From the NCBI RefSeq assembly GCF_947179515.1, contig NC_067481.1:7819570-7883569 (forward strand): a stretch of 64,000 nucleotides of DNA. Direction: 5' to 3'. This document shows positions 57,172-64,000 of this stretch, piece after piece. Under the pieces are notes generated by a model. That model made no database searches. It was not told the origin of the DNA and saw only the letters and a program-made list of their open reading frames with translations. This DNA comes from Apodemus sylvaticus. Its lineage: Eukaryota > Chordata > Mammalia > Rodentia > Muridae. Position 1 is the stretch's first letter. Each line of letters starts with the position of its first letter. The translations under genes and the position numbers were made by a program.

Positions 57172-57755
57172 CCTTCCTCCCTCCCTCCCTTCTTTCCTTC
57201 CTTCCTTGAGATAGCTGTAGCTTGGCTGTCCCAGAACTCAATTACCACCATGCTCAACTCTGGTCAATATTGTTAGCGTTCAACCAATATCAGAACGCAC
57301 AGACCATCGCTCTGTCCACCCTTCTTCACAGTGTCACTGGAAATGCCACGTGCATGGCCAAAACACTCACATGGGAAAAGCGTGCTTTAGAAAAAAAAAA
57401 GGCAACCGGGCGTGGCGGGTACCGGGCGTGGCATTACAAAGTTTAACCTCGGCACTCGGGAGGCAGAGGCGGGTGGATCTCTGTGAGTTCAAGGCCAGCC
57501 CGGTCTATAGATCGAGTTCCAGGACAGCCAGGGCTACACAGAGAAACCCTGTCTTCAAAAGCAAAACAAAACGAAGAGCTCTGGCTGCTCTTCCAGAGGA
57601 CCTAAGTTTGACTCTCAGCAGACGCATGGTAGCTCACAACAGTTGTATGTAACTTCAGTTCCAGGGGCTCCAGCCCCTCTGGTCTCCACAAGCAGCGGGG
57701 ACATGTGTGGTGCATTGGCATACACCAGGCAAGACATCCACACATATGAAATAAA
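57172..57755 (+). repeat. (CCTT)n, B1 and truncated B3
   Basis: CCTT 57172-57206; B1 57400-57565, whose first bases (ACCGGGCGTGGC) are duplicated; B3 from 57572 lacks its head. Confidence 0.7.
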
Positions 57756-58289
57756 GGGATTAAAGGCGTGAGGCTCCACCGCTGTTTGTGGCGGTTCTCC
57801 TTGGATGCTGGATTAGCCAGCATTGAACGGTTACGGTTACTGTCTTACCCTGATGGTATTCACACCTGCCAACAGGCTTCTCTAGCGGCAGGCCTCCAGG
57901 GAATGTAGGAGCGCCTGCAGTTTTCTGAGGATCACTGCATCGGATCAAGCACTGCTGGTGTGTGTTTTGTGGTCCTACCTCTCCCTGGCCTCTCTGTAAT
58001 GCCTCACACACCAGGAAGAGGGGTTTTAGTACCCCATTTCTTCATGGGAGTCTAGGAGTCAGATGGCTCCCTGTCCTGCCCCCCAGGGGCTGGAACTCTT
58101 TCCTCTAGGCCCTGGCTCCAGCCCCAAGTTTCTCCCCTCCCCCTCCCTTGTTTGCTGTTTAAGGGTAGCCTAACTTTTGGCTTCAGTAAGCCCCACACTC
58201 CTAGCAAGAAGAGATCACAAACATGTTGTTGCACCCCATCTTGGCCAAAAGACTGAGAAACAATGAATGAATAAATTGTAATGGAAAGA

Positions 58290-58437
58290 TATGAACTGGG
58301 CAGGGTGCACATGTCTTTTAATTCCTGCTCTCTGGAGGCAGAGGCAGGCAGATCTTTTAGTTCAAAGCCAACCCAGTCTACAGAGTGAGTTTCAGGACAG
58401 CCAGGGCTACACAGAGAAACCCCGTTTCAAAACACCC
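58290..58437 (+). repeat. B1 SINE
   Basis: Diverged B1 whose tail runs into the polypurine tract. Confidence 0.75.
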
Positions 58438-58610
58438 AAAAGAAGAAGAAGAAAAGAAGAAGAAGACGAAAATGAAGAAGACGACGACGATGAGGAGAAG
58501 GAAGAAGAGGAGGAGGAAGACAAAGAAAAGGAGGGAGGGGAGGGAAGGAAGGGGTGAGGAGGGGAAGGAAGAGAGGGAGAAGAAGAAAGAAAAGAAAAAG
58601 AATGTTCAAG
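58438..58610 (+). repeat. Long polypurine (GAA/GGA) tract
   Basis: About 170 bases almost entirely A and G on the plus strand, grown from the A-tail of the B1 at 58290-58437. Only a few C/T interruptions occur. Confidence 0.9.
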
Positions 58611-58701
58611 AGTAAGGTGACCCTCATGTAGACTGGAACCCAAGATCTTCAGACAAGCAGCAAGGGACTCTTACCCTAGAGGGTAGCCACACCCTTCAAC
58701 A

Positions 58702-58716
58702 CCTCCAGGGGGCACT
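58702..58716 (+). promoter_or_regulatory. CTCF-like core motif
   Basis: CCTCCAGGGGGCACT on the plus strand differs from the CTCF core at one or two tolerated positions. It lies in Ttyh2 intron 2, about 570 bases from exon 2, outside any SINE. Its orientation is opposite to the site in Dnai2 intron 4. Confidence 0.5.
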
Positions 58717-58795
58717 AAGCTTTAGGAAAAAGTCCTACAGATATAGAAACAAGAAAAATACACCAACTACAGCACACAGAGCTAGCATACTCATG

Positions 58796-58846
58796 GCTGG
58801 GTGCTGGGTGCTGGGTGCTGGGTGCTGGGTGCTAGATGCTGGGTGA
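58796..58846 (+). repeat. 7-base minisatellite (GGGTGCT)n
   Basis: About seven units, the sixth changed to AGATGCT. Confidence 0.9.
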
Positions 58847-59283
58847 GTGGGGCTCTCACACAGTGCTGGGAACCCTCATTCCTCAGTCAGAGTGAAGGGG
58901 AAGATCTACCCATGGGCACTAAAGTTCCTGATCCCACAAGACATGGGAAGCAACTGGGGCCAACTTCTGCTCTTGCAGACCCCGGTCGGCAGTGGACGCA
59001 GATAGTGGTGTAGAGAAAAGAAATGCCCGCTGTCCACCTGGTCAACTCAGGGATGGACCCATTTGGCTGTCAGGCCTGGGCCTCTTAGAAGGTTTGGGGG
59101 GGCACTATGCCGACCCCCATCACCACACTAGAGACAGATTCCCCATGCTTGGCTAAAAAAGGGACAGTGTTCATTTGGACGACAGGTTGTTCTTCCAGGT
59201 GTTAGCTTGGAGTGAATGTGACTAGGCACTGATGAGGGGTGTCATAGCCACAGGCTAGCTTTCCCTGGACATAGGACACTCAC

Positions 59284-59456
59284 CAGCAGAGGAGCCCAGC
59301 CACCACCGCAGTCCAGGTCACGCAGCATGAGTCCGGCTGCTTGGTCTGCACGGTGTGGTCCTGCCGGCAGCAGCACGTGCACACCAGGTAAATGGCGAGG
59401 AAGATGAGGTTCAGGCCCAGGCCAATGGCAGCCAATACCCCCAGGAAGAGCAGCGA
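59284..59456 (-). CDS. Ttyh2: Ttyh2 exon 2, residues 44-101, first membrane segment
   Basis: A 173-base exon after acceptor TTACAG, donor TG|GTGAGT. It starts SLLFLGVLAAIGLGLN and runs through a hydrophobic segment ending IYLVCTCCC, then a short cytoplasmic loop (RQDHTVQTKQ), then the start of the second membrane segment (CCVTWTAVVAGLL). The last Cys codon is split TG|T with exon 3. It enters in phase 0, consistent with exon 1 ending after residue 43. Confidence 0.95.
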
Positions 59457-59497
59457 CTGTAAGAGAGACAGGCTGTGTCAGCTTCTAGCCCAGCAGT

Positions 59498-59545
59498 GGG
59501 GGTGGGTGGGAGTGGGGGTGGAGGGGTGGGGTTGGGGGGAGTCCT
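59498..59545 (+). repeat. G-rich tract beside Ttyh2 exon 2
   Basis: At least eight runs of three or more G on the plus (template) strand, 40 bases upstream of the exon 2 acceptor in the transcript sense. Confidence 0.7.
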
Positions 59546-61339
59546 AGGAACTGCATAGCATCCTTATGCCCAGCCCTCTAGACAGCCTGCCCTACATTTG
59601 GGTGGAGATGGCAGAATAACCGACAAACTCAGCATGGGAAGGGTTGGTGGGGGGAGTGGGGACAGGTGCCTCGGATTATCAAGCTCAGCAGGATCTAGAA
59701 TTTGCCAGAAGACAAATCTCCAGACACTGTGTTCGAGAGACTCTAGATTAGAAGTGGGGAGATCCACCGGAAATGTGGGAGAGATCATCCCGGTCTGGAG
59801 TTCTATACAAAAGAGAAACGAAGCTGAGTATCAGTACTCAGTCCTGTTCCCCCGACTGCTGGGCTGTGTGACCAATGGCTTCACACAGCCCACGATGGAG
59901 GCAGTCCGGGCCAGGCCTGATGACAAGCCCTGAGCCACTCAGGAGAGCCGGGAAGACCTGCAGGCTGCAAACAGGGCTGTGGACCTATGGTCACAGGGTG
60001 CAAAAGAGACTGGGCGGTGAAACTAAACGTCGGGGCCAAGTGAAACTAAGCTGAGACTCCTAAGGATCATGGATGCTACCACACCTAGGTCCCACCGTGC
60101 CAGACCAGCCTTGCTATGCCAAAGTGGAATGTGCCTTTTCTGGGTGCCGGGGCTCTCCGGAGTCCTTAGAAGTCAGTTCTGTGCTCAAGGGTGAGAGAGG
60201 AGATAGGGTGGATGATCCTTATGTGTCCCTTGCTGCATCCTGCCAGGGACAGCTGACCCGAAATGCCAGTGGTAGGAGGCAGGACAGACTGTTGAGGGTG
60301 TGTGTGGGGAATACCTCTTTAGGCCCTTCCTAGTAGGTCAGAGTTTTCAACAGGAGCTGTTGTCTGTCGGGAGGCCCAGGTGTCCCCCTCCACTGTATCT
60401 TCCAATCCCTTGATTTGGCCAGATGGACACCAGATGGCTCTGGGATCAGTGGCTGCCAGCCAGAGCTGGACCTGGCTCTAAGTCAGGCTCCTGAGCTGAC
60501 AGCCTCCTGGCTTCCCATGAGGCCTCGGTGTTGCCCTCACCCAAAGTCCAGTGTCCCAGGGGGCGGGGGAGGAGGGTCACTCTCCCTAGATCTTTGGTCA
60601 GGGAACCTGTGTGGGTGGTAGTGATCATCAGCGTATGAGGCCACAGGAAACCAAGGTCTGAGAGAGAGTAAGCTGTATGCAGGGCAGGCACAGGGAGGTG
60701 ACCTGCATCACAGAGGCTGGTGGCTGCGGGCTGGGTAGACTGTATGGAGGTGACTCCTGTGGGTGGCTGCCCTGTGGGTGCCTATCCCTGTGAGGATGCA
60801 GGCAGCCTATGGGGCCTCTGACTTGGGCTGTCCTGATGCTAACCCTGATTGGACAGGCTTCTCGGTCTTAGGGACAAATCTGGAAGTCACAGGTTAGCTG
60901 CGAGGACATGGGAGATGTCTCATGTCACTTAGCACATGGCTTCCACTTCCACCTGAGCAACACTCAAGCGTGGAAGGGGCCTCTTCCTCCTCCTCTTCCT
61001 CCTCTTCCTTCTTCAGAGAGGTGGAAGGTGGGTGGCAGCTCTGAGCACAGCATCCTCCACAGTCCCCAGGCGAGGCAGGGGGCCTGGACTACTCAATAGC
61101 ACACCTGTCTCTTAGAATGACGTCAAGAGGCTCCTGTCCAATGAGGTGGTGGGAAGTCACTGGTTACCTCCCTGGAAGGCTGGGGGCGGGGAGCTTTAGA
61201 GGCTCACTACACAAAGTCACCATACTACAAGCTGGCCTCTGACAGAAGCAGGATACCTCCCTGGAGCTGGAGAACAAGTCAGACCCTAAACGCCCACCCT
61301 GGGCCAAGCCCACCACAGTTGGAACTAGGAGGAGCTGAG

Positions 61340-61450
61340 GCTGCGGTAGAGAAGGTGGAGTGCTTGCTTGGTAAGCTGGAAGGCTGGGTTTCCATCCCCA
61401 CGCTACGTAAGACTGAGCATGGTGGTGCGCACCTAAGTGGTCCCCACTTA
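61340..61450 (+). repeat. B4 fragment
   Basis: ID-like head (GTGCTTGCTTGGTAAGC) and the start of a B1-like part. Confidence 0.5.
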
Positions 61451-61584
61451 AGGGGACACCTAGGTCTCCTGACTAATGATGGTTCCCTTTGAAAACCCTG
61501 AGCTGGTAGGTTGGCCAACCTGAAGAGGCTGGAGGATCAGAAGCTTAATGTCATCTTAGTCGGAGCCATGTGAGACCCTGTTTC

Positions 61585-61749
61585 AAAAATCAACAATAAG
61601 AGCTGGAGAGATGGCTCAGTGGCTAAGAGCACTGACTGCTCTTCCAGAGGTCCTGAGTTCAATTCCCAGCAAACACATGGTGTCTCACAACCGTCTGTAA
61701 TGGAATCTGATGCCTTCTTCTGGTGTGCCTTAATACAGCTACAGTGTAC

Positions 61750-61793
<44 letters not shown>

Positions 61794-61845
61794 CATATAT
61801 ATATGTATGTATAAAATAAATCTTTTTTAAAAAATCAACAATAAG
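61585..61845 (+). mobile_element. B2 SINE with 16-base target duplication
   Basis: A well-preserved B2 (GCTGGAGAGATGGCTCAG start, CA/TA tract, AATAAATC tail) at 61601-61829. It is flanked by AAAAATCAACAATAAG at 61585-61600 and 61830-61845, a perfect duplication and therefore a recent insertion. Confidence 0.9.
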
Positions 61846-61851
61846 CAACAG

Positions 61852-62010
61852 TGTGGTGGCCTGAATGAAAATGGCCCCAACAGGCCAATGGAGAGAGTGG
61901 CACTATTTGGAGGTGCAGCCTTGTTGGAGTGGGTGTGGGTGTGGCCTTGTTGGAGGAAGTGTGTCACTGGAGTGTGGGGCTGTGGGCTTTGAGATTGCAG
62001 AAGCTCAAGT

Positions 62011-62058
<48 letters not shown>

Positions 62059-62241
62059 TGCCTGCTCATCCAGATGTAGAACTGTCAACTCCTTCTCCAG
62101 CACCACGTCTGCCTGTGTGCTACCATGATTCCCACCGTGATGACAATGGACTAAGCCTCTGAGAGCCCTGATGAAACATTTTTTTAAAGAATTGAGATGG
62201 TCATGGTGTCTCTTCATAGCATTGAAATCCTGACTAGGACA
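61852..62241 (+). mobile_element. MaLR-type LTR (ORR1-like) with CT expansion
   Basis: It contains GGCCTTGTTGGAGGAAGTGT, GATGACAATGGACTAAGCC and the end CCTGACTAGGACA. A (CT)n run at about 62014-62056 has expanded inside it. It lies directly beyond a young B2 element. Confidence 0.7.
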
Positions 62242-62469
62242 AATGACAACAGAATCCCAAAGAACCAAACCAGGCTAGAGATGGCCCCATGCCAACTTAA
62301 CTCCTCAAAGTGTTTTCAAGTGCAGAAGCAACAGATTAATGCCAACAGAGGTTAACAATCTTCCCCCCAGCAGCTTAACTTCTTTAAACTGACCCACTCA
62401 GCGGGCCCAACACACAGAGCCTTGCGGGTGCAAATGTCACTGTTGGGTCCCCACAGCACCCTGCATTCT

Positions 62470-62640
62470 TGGTATCCCCGTCCTGTAAGTGCTGGGATGG
62501 TAGGTGTGTCCCACCACACCCAGCTCTAGAAATGACACTCTGTGTCCAGGCATGGTAGCACACATCTGTGTTCATGATCTTAGCAATCAAGAAGGTCAGG
62601 CCAGCCTGGACTCCAGAACGAGATCCTGTTTCCAAAACCT
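62470..62640. repeat. Two B1 fragments in opposite orientation
   Basis: 62470-62523 minus and 62538-62640 plus. Confidence 0.55.
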
Positions 62641-63149
62641 AAAAATAAGCCCCACTCTCTTCTCACAGACTTTGAAATCCCACCGCTAAGAAGCAGGTCT
62701 CTGCTCTGGATGACTTGTAAGGCACCGTGCTTCCAGACACACTGTGACCCAGCAGTTCTGCCTCACGGGAAGGAGGGTGTGTGTGTCTCCCTATAAGGTT
62801 CACATACACTTAGATCCATACTCAGTCAGTCAGTCCAGCAGCGGTCACCAAACACTGGAAACAGTGCAGGTGATCATTAAACACACACGCCATGTGCGGT
62901 AGCCATATGACGCAATGCTGCAGAGGGCAACCGCTGCCACGTGTCATGTGGGTAAATCTAACAGCAATGACGGGGTAGCAGGGACAGGTTGTATGTATAT
63001 GCAGTGCAGTCGGAGAGGACCACCGTGCCAGTGGAGATGAGGCTGATGAGGCCGACGCAGCAGTCAGTGCCTTGCGTGGTCCAGGGTACACCTTGACTGG
63101 GATCATGTGCTCAGGCCGGGCAGGCACTATCATGCTCAGTGTCAAGAGG

Positions 63150-63820
63150 AGGTGCGACATTAGAGCTGAGGGCTGTGGGGACGGCTCGGAGGCAAAGATA
63201 TTTGCTGTCAAGCATGGGGACTTGTGATTGGGTCCCACGTCCTATATAAAAGGCTGCGTAGACTCTGCTCTCCCTCTGCTCTGTCTGTCTCTCATACATC
63301 ACACACACACACACACACACACATACACACACACACACACACACACTTCTGTAACCCCAGAACAATGGAGGGAAGACAAGAAGGATGATTGTTGGCCCCT
63401 AGTCTACCTCCATGCACAGTGAGAAACCCTGTCTGAAGAGAATAAGGCCAGGCAAAATACAGCCAGACACCTGATGTCTTCTTCTGTCTTCCATGTATGA
63501 ATAAACATGTGCACCTGCAAACACGTATGTGTATCGGCCACACACACACACACACACACACTTTTTAAAAATAAAAGCAACCAACTCAGCTGAAGCACGG
63601 GCATGTTCCAGTAAGTTATTATGAATAAATATGTAGTTTACATTTTTATTATTTATTTGTTTATCTTATGTGTGGGGTCACACACATGCCACGGCTCTAG
63701 TGCCGGGGTCAGAGGGCAGCTTTAGGTAGCCGATTCTCTCCTTATGCAATGTGGGGCCTGGGTATTGAATTCAGGCTTGGCAGCAAGTGCCTTTCCCCTG
63801 AGCCATTTCACCAGCCCTTG
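63150..63820. repeat. B4-type composite SINE and B3-type SINE
   Basis: 63150-63590 plus with two CA tracts (63298-63348 and 63537-63562); 63640-63820 minus, ending CATTTCACCAGCCC. Confidence 0.6.
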
Positions 63821-64000
63821 AACGTATTTTCAGTAATGACCTACGCTGCCAAACTACCTTCACTCCCTGGAGGGTCTCCTCTGTGTTGACCCCAAGCAGA
63901 AGGAACCCTAAGAGATGTCCCCACTCGGGTGGGAGACGGATGAGACCCGTGGATTGCCTTTCTGGTCTCTGCAAACCTGCTCCACCAGCTCTCCATGGCT

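Larger units (their letters stand above)
54822..59283 (-). other. Ttyh2: Ttyh2 intron 2
   Basis: It contains an ancient L1 3' end, several B1/B3 SINEs, a long polypurine tract, a 7-base minisatellite and a CTCF-like motif, all listed separately. 56010-56530, 56785-57170, 57760-58290 and 58850-59284 are unique with no gene signal. Confidence 0.85.
24080..64000 (-). other. Ttyh2: Ttyh2 gene, exons 2-14 (tweety homologue 2)
   Basis: Gene-level entry. Thirteen exons on the minus strand join in frame to give 489 residues and a stop. With the 43 residues expected from exon 1 outside the window this gives 532, the length I recall for mouse TTYH2. Tweety proteins are five-pass plasma-membrane glycoproteins. 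They were proposed as calcium- or volume-regulated chloride channels; later structures show dimers without an obvious pore, and lipid handling has been suggested. Visible features are membrane segments near 44-69, 87-108, 213-235, 244-262 and 386-408; RGD at 164-166; sequons at Asn129, Asn283 and Asn352; cysteines at 274, 300, 367 and 382, which are candidates for disulfides; an acidic cluster at 421-434; and a PPPTY motif at 505-509. The promoter and exon 1 lie beyond 64,000. Confidence 0.96.
59457..64000 (-). other. Ttyh2: Ttyh2 intron 1, 3' part
   Basis: No coding exon was found between exon 2 and the right edge; the expected exon 1 (43 residues, CpG-rich promoter) is absent. 59550-61340 is unique sequence without a recognised repeat or gene. 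61340-63820 is filled by SINEs and a MaLR-type LTR, listed separately. 62640-63150 and 63820-64000 show nothing recognisable. Confidence 0.85.

Noticed and set aside
58291..58643. Acidic/lysine-rich or serine-rich open frames
   Set aside because: Translation of the polypurine tract next to a B1; no conserved protein.
63241..63252. CTATATAAAAGG, a strong TATA box match on the plus strand
   Set aside because: It lies within a SINE-derived block and no plus-strand gene follows; likely chance.
59457..64000. Ttyh2 exon 1 or promoter
   Set aside because: No sequence encoding the expected N-terminus and no CpG-rich promoter; intron 1 extends past the edge.

Overview
The window is genomic DNA of a murine rodent, almost certainly the genus Mus. 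Two multi-exon vertebrate genes with GT-AG introns lie head to tail on the minus strand. The DNA between and inside them is full of rodent-specific repeats: B1, B2, B3, B4 and ID-type SINEs, MT/ORR1-type MaLR LTRs, URR1-type hAT miniature transposons and long CA/CT microsatellites. The young B1 copies carry the wording typical of mouse rather than rat, and no young rat ID elements were seen. There are no bacterial operons, CRISPR arrays, or tRNA or rRNA genes.

Right two thirds (about 24,080 to beyond 64,000, minus strand): Ttyh2, the tweety-homologue 2 membrane protein. Thirteen coding exons were placed with splice sites (59,284 down to 25,801). They encode 489 residues plus the stop, which matches exons 2-14 of a 532-residue protein; exon 1 (43 residues) lies beyond the right edge. 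Visible features are five membrane segments, an extracellular RGD, three N-glycosylation sequons, an acidic cytoplasmic cluster and a C-terminal PPPTY motif split by the last intron. A 3'UTR of about 1.7 kb follows.

Middle (about 17,160-24,080): intergenic spacer of about 7 kb made of SINEs, a MaLR-type LTR and a solo ERV LTR nested inside an older SINE.

Left quarter (1 to about 17,120, minus strand): the 5' part of Dnai2, an intermediate chain of the outer dynein arm of motile cilia. The promoter at about 17,100 contains a perfect palindromic RFX X-box, which fits a ciliary gene. Five coding exons (11,036 down to 4,435) encode residues 1-241 and end in the second WD repeat; the rest of the propeller lies beyond the left edge.

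The two genes are neighbours but have unrelated roles (plasma-membrane protein versus axonemal motor subunit), and nothing suggests they act together. I found no previously undescribed biological system. The second-look items are regulatory motifs (X-box, two CTCF-like sites in divergent orientation), nested insertions with readable target-site duplications, several local duplications and minisatellites, and splice-architecture features of Ttyh2. Repeat boundaries are by eye and generally good to about 10-20 bases.
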